From JADJYF01 sp965278995 (GTDB lineage: Bacteria > Pseudomonadota > Gammaproteobacteria > Ga0077536), in the NCBI GenBank assembly GCA_965278995.1, contig OZ257136.1, forward strand, positions 496,001 through 560,000: DNA of 64,000 nucleotides, given 5' to 3'. This document shows positions 45,551 to 53,587 of this stretch, piece by piece (position 1 is the first letter of the stretch; each line of letters begins with the position of its first letter). The translations under genes and the position numbers were made by a program. The notes under the pieces are model-generated. The model searched no databases, was not told the origin of the DNA, and saw only the letters and a program-made list of their open reading frames with translations.

Positions 45551-46626
45551 CAGCTGGCGCTCCTCGCGAAGCGATCATAATCGTTGAGTCGATTGTAGAG
45601 TGTTTTGATACTCACACCCAAGATTCTTGCAGTTTGACGCTTATTGCCCTCGCAACGCGAGAGAGTCGCAAAGATCAGCGCGCGTTCCATATCGGCGATC
45701 GAGGTACCAATCGTTACGGCAATATGCGTATCCGGGCCGGGAGTCGCTGCCACAGGCAAGCGCGAGGTGGCGAGTTCGAGGTCACGGTCGGCGAGTATGT
45801 AAGCACGATGAATCGCGTTCTTGAGTTCGCGCACGTTGCCCGGCCATGCGTAATCGTGAAGGTATGACAGCGAACTGCGCGATAGCCGTTTGTTCAACCG
45901 ATACTCTCTGTTGAGCTCCTCAAGGAAGCGTTCGGCCAACAGTTCGAGATCCCGGCCGCGTTCGCGTAAAGCTGGCAGGCGCAAGGGGAAAACGGCTAGA
46001 CGGTAAAGAAGGTCCTCGCGCAGCGTTCCTTCCTGCACCGCGAGTTCCGGATCCCGGTTCGTCGCTGCGATGATGCGGCAGTTTGCAGCTATCTCGCGGT
46101 CGCCTCCGACACGATAGAATCGCCCTGATTCCAGTACGCGCAACAGCTTGGCCTGCAGTTCCAACGGCATTTCTGTTACTTCGTCGAGAAACAGGGTCCC
46201 GTCCGCTGCGCGTTCGAACACGCCTTTGTTGCTGCGAACGGCCCCGGTGAAGCTGCCGCGTTCGTGACCGAAGAGTTCGGCTTCAATGAGTCCGGCTGGT
46301 ATCGCGCCACAGTTGATTGCCACCAAAGGCTTGCCAGCCTGCCTGGAGCGTTGGTGGACGCGTTCTGCGATTACCTCCTTGCCGGTGCCGCTTTCGCCAA
46401 TCAGCAGAATGTTGGCTCGTGTCGGAGCGACCCGTTCGAGCATATCGAAGAGTTTCTGCATGGGTTCGGACTCGCCCCATAAGTTGGCAATGGCGCTGCG
46501 CACGGGCGCTTCGCCTGCGTCATGACGTGTGCCAATCCCGCCAGCCAATGCGTACAGGGTCCGTTCGCCTTCCAGCGGGTCAGATACCGATACTTCTCGT
46601 TCGTACAACGCCGCGGTCGAGTCCAT
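45550..46626 (-). CDS. Sigma-54-dependent transcriptional activator without receiver domain
   Basis: The protein has 358 residues. After a short N-terminus (about 45 residues, no REC, GAF or PAS) comes a complete AAA+ domain: Walker A GESGTGKE (77-84), the sigma-54 contact loop GSFTGA (124-129, Ser replacing the usual Ala), Walker B GTLFLDE (144-150) and the R-finger region. A Fis-type helix-turn-helix closes the chain (about 318-350, GNKRQTARILGVSIKTLYNRL). It should hydrolyse ATP to open sigma-54 promoters. Without a sensor domain, control may come from a partner such as the lone receiver or from expression level. First gene of the operon; divergent from the VOC gene. Confidence 0.94.
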   Translation of the reverse strand: MDSTAALYEREVSVSDPLEGERTLYALAGGIGTRHDAGEAPVRSAIANLWGESEPMQKLFDMLERVAPTRANILLIGESGTGKEVIAERVHQRSRQAGKPLVAINCGAIPAGLIEAELFGHERGSFTGAVRSNKGVFERAADGTLFLDEVTEMPLELQAKLLRVLESGRFYRVGGDREIAANCRIIAATNRDPELAVQEGTLREDLLYRLAVFPLRLPALRERGRDLELLAERFLEELNREYRLNKRLSRSSLSYLHDYAWPGNVRELKNAIHRAYILADRDLELATSRLPVAATPGPDTHIAVTIGTSIADMERALIFATLSRCEGNKRQTARILGVSIKTLYNRLNDYDRFARSAS

Positions 46627-46880
46627 AGGAATACCCTCAATCTTGCTTTTTCAGACAGTGCGTCGGTGCCTGATTGCAGGAAGTCGACGCACGCACAGTG
46701 TCAGCCGTGCTGCAGTTGCACTGCATCAGACCTCAGCGCCTATCTGCGCCCGGCCGTGCCTTACACTGCGTAGGACAGTCGCTGACAGCGGCGGCGGCAG
46801 GTGCCCGGAACTGTGATTCTTTTGGCACAATGGCCGTAGGTCCACGCAGTGCTATCCATTAGCGAACAGAGGGGAACAAC

Positions 46881-47369
46881 ATGCGTTTTCATCATATGGC
46901 GATATTTGTCACCGATCTCGACGAAGCAGTTCATCTGTGGCGCGACGTCATGGGCTTCAAGGCGGTGGTAGAAACGACGATTCCAGACGGACCGGGCCCC
47001 GGACCCAAAACGTTCATGTACCCGAAGCTGCTCGACGACATTTTCAAGGAGAAAGGCGCGCGCTCCAAGATGGCGCTGCTGGCGTCGGACGAAGGGGCGC
47101 TGATCGAACTGCAGCAATGCGAGATGCCCTTGATCGAAAAAACGCCGGAAGCAAACCTTCGTTACGGCCACACCGGCATTCACGAGCTCGGTTTGCAGGT
47201 CGAAAATATCGACGATTGGTTCACTAAAGTACGGGCAGCCGGTTATCGCACGCAAACCGAATATGTCTGGACATGTGCCAGCATCGGCCGCTCATTCCTG
47301 TTCTACGATGCCGACGGCAATATGATTCAATTGTGGGAACATCTGAGCGAACCCACCTGGGAAACCTGA
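46881..47369 (+). CDS. VOC (glyoxalase/bleomycin-resistance/extradiol dioxygenase) superfamily protein
   Basis: The protein has 162 residues with GAGGGGA just upstream of the ATG. Two beta-alpha-beta-beta-beta modules are seen: MRFHHMAIFVTDLDEAVHLWRDVMGF and HTGIHELGLQVENIDDWFTKVRAAG, ending in FLFYDADGNMIQLWEH. His4 or His5, an internal Glu, His and the C-terminal Glu are candidate metal ligands. The substrate is unknown. It is 30 bp upstream of the nitroreductase gene, so the two form a likely operon for detoxification or degradation of a small organic compound. Confidence 0.88.
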   Translation: MRFHHMAIFVTDLDEAVHLWRDVMGFKAVVETTIPDGPGPGPKTFMYPKLLDDIFKEKGARSKMALLASDEGALIELQQCEMPLIEKTPEANLRYGHTGIHELGLQVENIDDWFTKVRAAGYRTQTEYVWTCASIGRSFLFYDADGNMIQLWEHLSEPTWET

Positions 47370-47399
47370 ATACATGCTGTCAGTCAACAAGGAATCAGT

Positions 47400-48095
47400 A
47401 TGAATAACCAAGACTATCGGGCCATCGACCTGGCGAGCGTGGATCACGTGATGTCGACGACGCGCAGCGTGCGCCAGCGTCTGGATCTCGAACGCGACGT
47501 GCCTGATGCACTGATCATGGAAGCGATGAACGTCGCCCTGCAGGCGCCGACCGGCGCCAATACGCAGACCTGGCGGTTTATGGTCATCAAAGACGCCGGA
47601 TTGCGCGCGAAGATTGCCGACTTCTATCGCTTGGCGGCCGGTGCCTATGTCGAGGGCAAGACGGCATTATCACGCACTGGCGTGACAATGATGCGTGAAT
47701 ACGAGGCCAGCGATCCACGTCAGCAGCAGCGCGAAGCAATGATTAAATCGGGTGGCTACCTGATGGAACATCTGCAGCGCGTGCCAGTCATGATCATTCC
47801 GTGCATCGAGGGGCGTTTCGAGACCGATGATGTGTTTACGCAGTCATCGATGTGGGGCTCTATCCTGCCGGCGACCTGGTCGCTGATGATGGCGCTGCGC
47901 GCGCGGCGCCTGGCGTCGGCGTGGACCACGTTGCATCTGTATTACGAACGGGAGGTCAGCGAACTGCTTGGCATCCCTGCGAATGTGACGCAGGCGGCGC
48001 TGCTGCCGGTAGCCTGGCTGACCGGTGGCGATCTGCGGCCGGCGCGACGGCTGCCGGCGGAGCAGGTGACTTACTGGGAGCGTTGGGGCGGCTAG
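47400..48095 (+). CDS. Nitroreductase-family FMN oxidoreductase
   Basis: The protein has 231 residues. The FMN-binding motif TTRSVRQRLDLERDVPDALIMEAMNVALQAPTGANTQTWRFMVI and the C-terminal HLYYEREVSELLGIPANVTQAALLPVAWLTGG pattern place it in the NfsB/BluB-like fold. Such enzymes use NAD(P)H to reduce nitro groups, quinones or activated double bonds, usually as dimers. It follows the VOC gene in the same direction and converges on ybiT with 11 bp between. Confidence 0.9.
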   Translation: MNNQDYRAIDLASVDHVMSTTRSVRQRLDLERDVPDALIMEAMNVALQAPTGANTQTWRFMVIKDAGLRAKIADFYRLAAGAYVEGKTALSRTGVTMMREYEASDPRQQQREAMIKSGGYLMEHLQRVPVMIIPCIEGRFETDDVFTQSSMWGSILPATWSLMMALRARRLASAWTTLHLYYEREVSELLGIPANVTQAALLPVAWLTGGDLRPARRLPAEQVTYWERWGG

Positions 48096-48106
48096 CGACC
48101 GCGGTT

Positions 48107-49732
48107 TCAGGCTGTCGCGGGAAGCCGGCGCGGAGCGGCTTTCTCGAGCCCGCGCGATTGCAGATATTCGTCGTAGCCACCACGGAAATCGATGATGCCG
48201 TCTGGCGTCATCTCGATGACGCGTGTTGCAAGCGAGGAGACAAATTCGCGATCGTGGCTGACGAAGATCAACGTCCCGGGATAATTCTCGAGCGCCAGGT
48301 TGAGCGACTCGATCGACTCCATGTCGAGATGGTTGGTCGGCTCGTCGAGCAGAAGGATATTCGGCTTGTTCAAAATGAGCTTGCCGAACAGCATGCGGGC
48401 TTCTTCGCCACCTGAAATCACCTTGACTGATTTCAGGCTGTCGTCCTTGGAGAACAACAACTGGCCGAGCACGGCGCGCACCCGCTGGTCGTCGTCGCCT
48501 TTCTGCCGCCACTGGCTCATCCATTCGAAGAGGTTCATGTCGTCGGCGAAATCGTCGCTGCGGTTTTGTCGCACGTAACCGACATTGGCATTCTCAGACC
48601 ATTTCACAATGCCGGCATCCGCTGCCACACTGCCGTCGATGCAATTCAGCAGCGTCGTCTTGCCGATGCCGTTAGGCCCGATGATCGCGACGCGCTCGCC
48701 GACCGCGATCATGAGATTCAAATCCGTGAACAGGAGTTCGCCGTCGAAGCCTTTGCGGAGTCGTTCGACTTCGAGCGCAAGTCGATGGAGTTTTTTGTCC
48801 TGGTCGAGGCGGATGTAAGGATTGACGCGGCTCGAAGGCTTCACATCCTCGAGTTTGATCTTCTCAATCTGGCGCGCGCGCGAGGTCGCCTGCTTGGCCT
48901 TGGAGGCGTTAGCCGAAAATCGGCTGACGAAATGCTTGAGGTCTTCGATCTGAGCCTGTTTGCGAGCGTTGTTCGTCATCATGCGCTCGCGTACTTCAGT
49001 CGAGGCAGTCATGTAGTCGTCGTAGTTGCCGGGGTAGATGCGCAACTCGCCGTAATCGAGATCCGCCATGTGCGTACACACGCTGTTGAGAAAATGGCGA
49101 TCGTGAGACACGATGACCATCGTGCACTCGCGTTCGTTCAGAACCTCTTCCAGCCAGCGAATGGCATTGATATCCAGGTTATTGGTCGGTTCGTCGAGCA
49201 GCAGGATGTCGGGTTCTCCGAACAGGGCCTGCGCGAGCAGGACGCGGAGCTTCCATCCCGGCGCGACCTGACTCATCGGTCCGCTGTGCTGTTCTATCGG
49301 AATCCCGACACCGTGGAGCAGTTCCCCGGCACGCGATTCGCAGGTATAGCCGTCGAGTTCGGCGAACTGTACTTCGAGGTCGGCAACGCGCATGCCCTCA
49401 GCTTCGCTCATTGCCTCAAGCGCGTAGATGCGGTCGCGTTCTTCCTTGATCCGCCACAGCGCTTCATGGCCCATGATTACGGTGTTCAGTACAGTGCAGT
49501 TCTCGAACGCGAACTGATCCTGGCGAAGCTTGCCAAGTCGTTCGTGCGGGTCGAGCGAGACGTTGCCATTGGTCGGCGTGAGTTCGCCGCCGAGGATTTT
49601 CATTAAAGTCGACTTGCCACAGCCGTTGGCGCCGATCAGTCCATAGCGATTGCCGTTGCCGAATTTCACGGAAACGTTTTCGAACAAGGGTTTGGCACCG
49701 AATTGAATGGTGACGTTGGCGGTGGTCAGCAC
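48107..49732 (-). CDS. ybiT: ABC-F family ATPase, YbiT type
   Basis: The protein has 541 residues from GTG 49732 (MLTTANVTIQFG after initiation), which matches the E. coli YbiT start; the frame runs open upstream without supporting similarity. Two ATPase domains are present: Walker A GANGCGKST and GPNGIGKTT, with LLLDEPTNNLD and LLLDEPTNHLD Walker B motifs; signature motifs are variant (SQVAPGWKLR and SGGEEARM). The interdomain linker is KQAQIEDLKHFVSRFSANASKAKQATSRARQ-like. There are no membrane segments. ABC-F proteins of this type act on the ribosome. Transcribed alone. Confidence 0.95.
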   Translation of the reverse strand: MLTTANVTIQFGAKPLFENVSVKFGNGNRYGLIGANGCGKSTLMKILGGELTPTNGNVSLDPHERLGKLRQDQFAFENCTVLNTVIMGHEALWRIKEERDRIYALEAMSEAEGMRVADLEVQFAELDGYTCESRAGELLHGVGIPIEQHSGPMSQVAPGWKLRVLLAQALFGEPDILLLDEPTNNLDINAIRWLEEVLNERECTMVIVSHDRHFLNSVCTHMADLDYGELRIYPGNYDDYMTASTEVRERMMTNNARKQAQIEDLKHFVSRFSANASKAKQATSRARQIEKIKLEDVKPSSRVNPYIRLDQDKKLHRLALEVERLRKGFDGELLFTDLNLMIAVGERVAIIGPNGIGKTTLLNCIDGSVAADAGIVKWSENANVGYVRQNRSDDFADDMNLFEWMSQWRQKGDDDQRVRAVLGQLLFSKDDSLKSVKVISGGEEARMLFGKLILNKPNILLLDEPTNHLDMESIESLNLALENYPGTLIFVSHDREFVSSLATRVIEMTPDGIIDFRGGYDEYLQSRGLEKAAPRRLPATA

Positions 49733-50209
49733 GGCATGAATTCCAAAAATTATCAGCGTATGGCGATGTCCACGCAGCGGGTGTCGAGGCGCAGCGCAGG
49801 CTGGAACGAGAATCAGGGCGCAATATTGCGACGCACCATAATAATCGAAAAACGTCGCCCTGGCTTCGACTGCGCAACGGCTGCGTTTCGCTGACGCTGT
49901 CGAACCGAGCGCCTGTTCGCTCGACCTGTCAATTCGTTGGACAGCCCTGACACTTGCCGTGACCGCCGGATGACACCTTCGGTTATTCAACTAGTTATCC
50001 GGTGATCGGGGTCGGTGTCCGCGGCGGTTGACAAAGGCCGCGGGGGCCTGGTCGGTAGCACGCGTCAAGATCCTTTACATATTTCCTCCCGGTGTCGCTG
50101 GTCGTGGCGGTATAGTCGAAAAATACGCTCGCGAATTTAACGGCTTATCTTTGTCGGCGCGAATTTTGCATTTCGCTACATTGCCGTCCTCACACCGGTG
50201 GAGTTCCGC
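49733..50209. other. Intergenic region between ybiT and the VPLPA-CTERM gene
   Basis: This 477-bp stretch holds no convincing intact gene. It contains the possible glycosyltransferase remnant (50028-50213) and the sigma-54-type promoter (50155-50170) of the next gene. The part 49733-50020 would serve as the ybiT leader; nothing else is recognised there. Confidence 0.5.
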
Positions 50210-50213
50210 ATGA
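50028..50213 (+). pseudogene. Possible remnant of a group-1 glycosyltransferase N-terminus
   Basis: A 61-codon frame contains VKILYIFPPGVAGRGGIVE at about 50064-50120, which resembles the first strand and glycine-rich loop of GT4-fold glycosyltransferases. It ends at a stop inside the start of the next gene. The match is short and could be chance. Confidence 0.25.
50155..50170 (+). promoter_or_regulatory. Candidate sigma-54 -24/-12 promoter of the VPLPA-CTERM gene
   Basis: CGGCGC (50155-50160), 5 bp, then a perfect TTGCA -12 box (50166-50170), with GG-N10-GC spacing. The -12 GC is 41 nt before the ATG at 50210. A similar element precedes the other CTERM gene. Confidence 0.5.
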
Positions 50214-53200
50214 ACGTAGCACCCAAGACATGCCATCGGCTTCGCTGGCTCTATCTGCTGGCCGTCTGCACGATGCCATCGGTAAGCGGGGCGACGACCT
50301 GGAGCGGCGGGTCAGCCAACTGGAATAACGTCGCGTTCTGGAATACCGGGCTGGTGCCGGGTGCCGGCGACGATGTCTTCATCGACGGTGGCGACCTCGA
50401 CACCAACTCGGTTGTCACGGTGAATGTCGCGGCCAACGCCGGTGACCTGACTGTGGACCCCGGCGATACTCTGAATATTCCTGGTCAGATCTTCTCGCTG
50501 TTCGGCGACCTACTCAACGTCGGCGGTGCTGTCAACATCGACAGCAATGGCATACTGGTCGTCCGCAACGGTGCGACCTTGCTGGGTCCCGGCGCAGTCA
50601 ATTTCGGCGCTACCGGTGGCGGCAATCGTCTGGACATCGACGGCAACAATACGCTCACGGTCGATGCCGGTGGCACGATACGCGGCCATAGCGGCACCAT
50701 CGGTGGGCAGCTGTTTGTCGGCGGAACCGCGGCGCTCATCAACAACGGTCTGATCACGGCAGATGTCACAGGCGGCACGATTACGCTGACGGAGACCGCC
50801 GTAACCAACAACAATCTGCTCAAGGCAACCAATGGCGGCACGTTGGCGCTGAACAGCGCGGTCAGCGGCGGCACCATCGCGGCCGACAATGGCGTCGTCA
50901 GGCAGGGTGGAGTGCGGATCACCGCCAGCACCGTGACCACAGCCAACGGCGGCGTGCTCAGGGCCATCTCGAGCTCCGCCAATTACCTTGACGCTGCCGT
51001 GATCGACGGCACACTCGACTTGACCAGCGTCAACGCACGCGAACGTGTCGTCAATGGATTGACCTTGAATGGCACAGTCAACATCGACAACAACGGCATC
51101 TTGAGTTTCGAGAACTCGCAGACGCTCGACGGCACTGGAACCATAGTGTTCGGCACGAGCGGTGCCGGTAATCGCCTGGATCTCGATGGCAACGGCACGA
51201 CCACAATAGGTACGGGCATCACGCTGCGCGGACAGAACGGCACCATCGGTCAGCAGCTCAATATCGGTGGCACTCAAATACTGCTGAACAATGGCGAGAT
51301 CGCGGCCGATGTGCTCGGTGGCACGCTGACGCTCGTGGAGTCGGCCGTGGTCAATAACGGCATTCTGCGCGCCAGCAACGGCGGCACGTTGATCCTCAGC
51401 AGCAATGTGAGCGGTGGCGTCGGCAGCGCGATCGTTGCCGATATCGGCAGCACGGTCGTGCAGAACGGTGTTACTTTGTCGGGCGCAATCAATACCTCCG
51501 GAAACGGGATCTTCCGTGCCGTCAGTTCGTCGGGTAATTTTTTGAGTGGAGTCACGCTGAACGGAAATCTCGATCTGACCAGCGTCAACGCGCGCGAACG
51601 GGTGACGCCCGGTAGTCTGGTGGTGAACGGCACCATCGATATCAACAGCAATGGCATCCTGAGTTTCGAGGGTAGCGGCACCGTGAGCGGAACGGGCAGC
51701 ATCGTTTTCGGCGCTACCGGGCCGGGCAATCGCCTCGATCTCGATGGCAACGGCACCACCTCGCTCGGTGCCGGCATTACCGTGCACGGCCACAATGGCA
51801 CTATCGGTCAGCAGCTCAATCTCGGCGGAACACAAACGCTGGTCAACGACGGCATCATCGCTGCCGATGTCGCCGGCGGTACGATCACGCTGACCGAGTC
51901 AGCAGTGACGAATAATGGTGTGCTGCGCGCCATCAACGGCGGCACCTTAGTCCTGAGCAGCAACGTTACCGGCGCAGTGGGCAGTTCCATCAACGCCGGC
52001 GCTGGTAGCACCGTGGTGCAGAACGGCGTCGTGCTCTCAGGCGTTATCAACACATCCGGCAACGGCATCTTTCGAGCCATCAGTTCGTCGGCGAATTATC
52101 TGAATAGCGCCACGCTGAACGGCACGCTCGATATGACCGGTATCAACGCGCGCGAACGGGTGACGCCGGGTGGTCTGGTGCTGAACGGTACCATCGATAT
52201 CAATAGCAACGGCATCTTGAGTCTTGAGGGCAATGGCGGACTGAGCGGCACCGGCGCGATAGTTTTCGGAGCGACTGGCCCCGGCAATCGGCTGGATTTG
52301 GACGGCAACGGCACCTCCACTATCGGTAGTGGCATCACGGTGCGAGGCCAGAACGGTACCATCGGTCAGCAGCTCAATCTCGGCGGCACGCAAACGCTGG
52401 TCAACGATGGTCTGATCGCCGCCGATGTCGCTGGTGGCACCATCACGCTGACCGAGTCAGTAGTGTCGAATAATGGTGTGCTGCGCGCGATCAACGGCGG
52501 CACGCTGGTGCTGAGCAGCAACGTCACAGGAAACGTCGGGAGTTCGATCAACGCTGGCGTGGGCAGTACCGTCCTGCAAAACGGCGTTACTTTGTCCGGC
52601 ACCATCAACACGTCGGGCGATGGTATTTTCCGCGCAGTCAGCTCGAGCGCTAATTTTCTGAACGGCGTGACCTTCAATGGCAGGCTGGACATGACCGGCA
52701 CCAACGCGCGCGAGCGGGTGACGGCTGGCGGCCTGGCCCTGAATGGAACCGTCGACATCAACAGCAACGGTATCCTGAGTTTCGAAGGGACAGGCAGTCT
52801 GTCCGGCAACGGGACCGTGGTCTTCGGTGATACCGGCCCGGGTAACCGGCTCGATCTGGACGGCAACGGGGCGACAACTATCGGCGCAGGCGTCACTGTG
52901 CGTGGCAAGAACGGCAGTATCGGCGGCCAAATTAATATCGGCGGCACACAGACTCTGATCAACGACGGTACGATTGCAGCAGACGTTGCAGGCGGCACCA
53001 TTGCGCTGAATGAATCAGCTGTGATCAATAACGGCGTGTTACGGGCTGGTGCCGGCAGCACACTGGCCCTGAACAGCGTCTTCACCAATGCCGAGACCGG
53101 GCTGGTGACCGGCGAAGGCACCATCATCACCCCTGCTGCCGGATTGGTGAACGCCGGCCATGTTGCGCCTGGCGCCTCGCCCGGTACGCTCACCCTGGTC

Positions 53201-53578
53201 GGAAAATTCGCGCAGACCGCGACAGGTGTCCTCGATATCGATATCGGGACTCTGCTGGCCAGTGACAAGCTTGTCGTCAGCGGGACGGCAGCATTGGGTG
53301 GAACGCTGGCGCTGCACTGTTACGCCGCCTGCAATCTCGCTGTTGGCGACACGCTGACGGTACTCGACGCAGCAGCCAATGGCCTTTCCGGTGTCTTCCA
53401 GTTGGCGCTGTTTGGATTTGCAACCGGGCAGTTCGAGATGATCCGCGACCTCGCGCAGGGCGATGTCCGCCTGCTCGTTACCGAAGCAGTAACGGCCGCT
53501 GTGCCGCTGCCGGCGGCAGGGTGGCTGCTGCTCGGCGCAGTGAGCGCGCTTGGCACGTTTGTGCGTCGACGTCGTTAG
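50210..53578 (+). CDS. VPLPA-CTERM exosortase-sorted surface protein with 186-residue repeats
   Basis: The protein has 1122 residues from ATG 50210 with GGAG 8 nt upstream. A signal peptide ends at about residue 27 (SVSGA). The body is a beta-helical, Asn/Gly/Thr-rich region with five tandem repeats of about 186 residues (each with NARERV, GNRLDLDGNG, NGTIGQQL and LxNNGxLRAxNGGTL blocks). After a short autotransporter-like stretch (VNAGHVAPGASPGTLTLVG) comes a sorting signal: VPLPAAGWLLLGAVSALG followed by VRRRR. Such VPLPA-CTERM tails are cut by an exosortase, sending the protein to the outer surface or exopolymer. The exosortase gene is not in the window. Probably part of an extracellular matrix. 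Confidence 0.88.
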   Translation: MNVAPKTCHRLRWLYLLAVCTMPSVSGATTWSGGSANWNNVAFWNTGLVPGAGDDVFIDGGDLDTNSVVTVNVAANAGDLTVDPGDTLNIPGQIFSLFGDLLNVGGAVNIDSNGILVVRNGATLLGPGAVNFGATGGGNRLDIDGNNTLTVDAGGTIRGHSGTIGGQLFVGGTAALINNGLITADVTGGTITLTETAVTNNNLLKATNGGTLALNSAVSGGTIAADNGVVRQGGVRITASTVTTANGGVLRAISSSANYLDAAVIDGTLDLTSVNARERVVNGLTLNGTVNIDNNGILSFENSQTLDGTGTIVFGTSGAGNRLDLDGNGTTTIGTGITLRGQNGTIGQQLNIGGTQILLNNGEIAADVLGGTLTLVESAVVNNGILRASNGGTLILSSNVSGGVGSAIVADIGSTVVQNGVTLSGAINTSGNGIFRAVSSSGNFLSGVTLNGNLDLTSVNARERVTPGSLVVNGTIDINSNGILSFEGSGTVSGTGSIVFGATGPGNRLDLDGNGTTSLGAGITVHGHNGTIGQQLNLGGTQTLVNDGIIAADVAGGTITLTESAVTNNGVLRAINGGTLVLSSNVTGAVGSSINAGAGSTVVQNGVVLSGVINTSGNGIFRAISSSANYLNSATLNGTLDMTGINARERVTPGGLVLNGTIDINSNGILSLEGNGGLSGTGAIVFGATGPGNRLDLDGNGTSTIGSGITVRGQNGTIGQQLNLGGTQTLVNDGLIAADVAGGTITLTESVVSNNGVLRAINGGTLVLSSNVTGNVGSSINAGVGSTVLQNGVTLSGTINTSGDGIFRAVSSSANFLNGVTFNGRLDMTGTNARERVTAGGLALNGTVDINSNGILSFEGTGSLSGNGTVVFGDTGPGNRLDLDGNGATTIGAGVTVRGKNGSIGGQINIGGTQTLINDGTIAADVAGGTIALNESAVINNGVLRAGAGSTLALNSVFTNAETGLVTGEGTIITPAAGLVNAGHVAPGASPGTLTLVGKFAQTATGVLDIDIGTLLASDKLVVSGTAALGGTLALHCYAACNLAVGDTLTVLDAAANGLSGVFQLALFGFATGQFEMIRDLAQGDVRLLVTEAVTAAVPLPAAGWLLLGAVSALGTFVRRRR
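50737..53040 (+). repeat. Tandem repeats (558 bp period) in the VPLPA-CTERM gene
   Basis: Equivalent positions occur at 50739, 51285, 51843, 52401 and 52959: spacings are 546 bp once, then 558 bp three times (182 and 186 codons). The last copy is partial. Repeats three and four are the most alike. Confidence 0.88.
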
Positions 53579-53587
53579 CGCGCGCGC

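Noticed and set aside
46627..46880. Sigma-54 promoter before the VOC gene (TGGCAC near 46818)
   Set aside because: The -24-like box is present, but no TTGC follows at the required GG-N10-GC spacing.
50737..53040. CRISPR-like array
   Set aside because: The repeats are 558 bp, in frame and protein coding.
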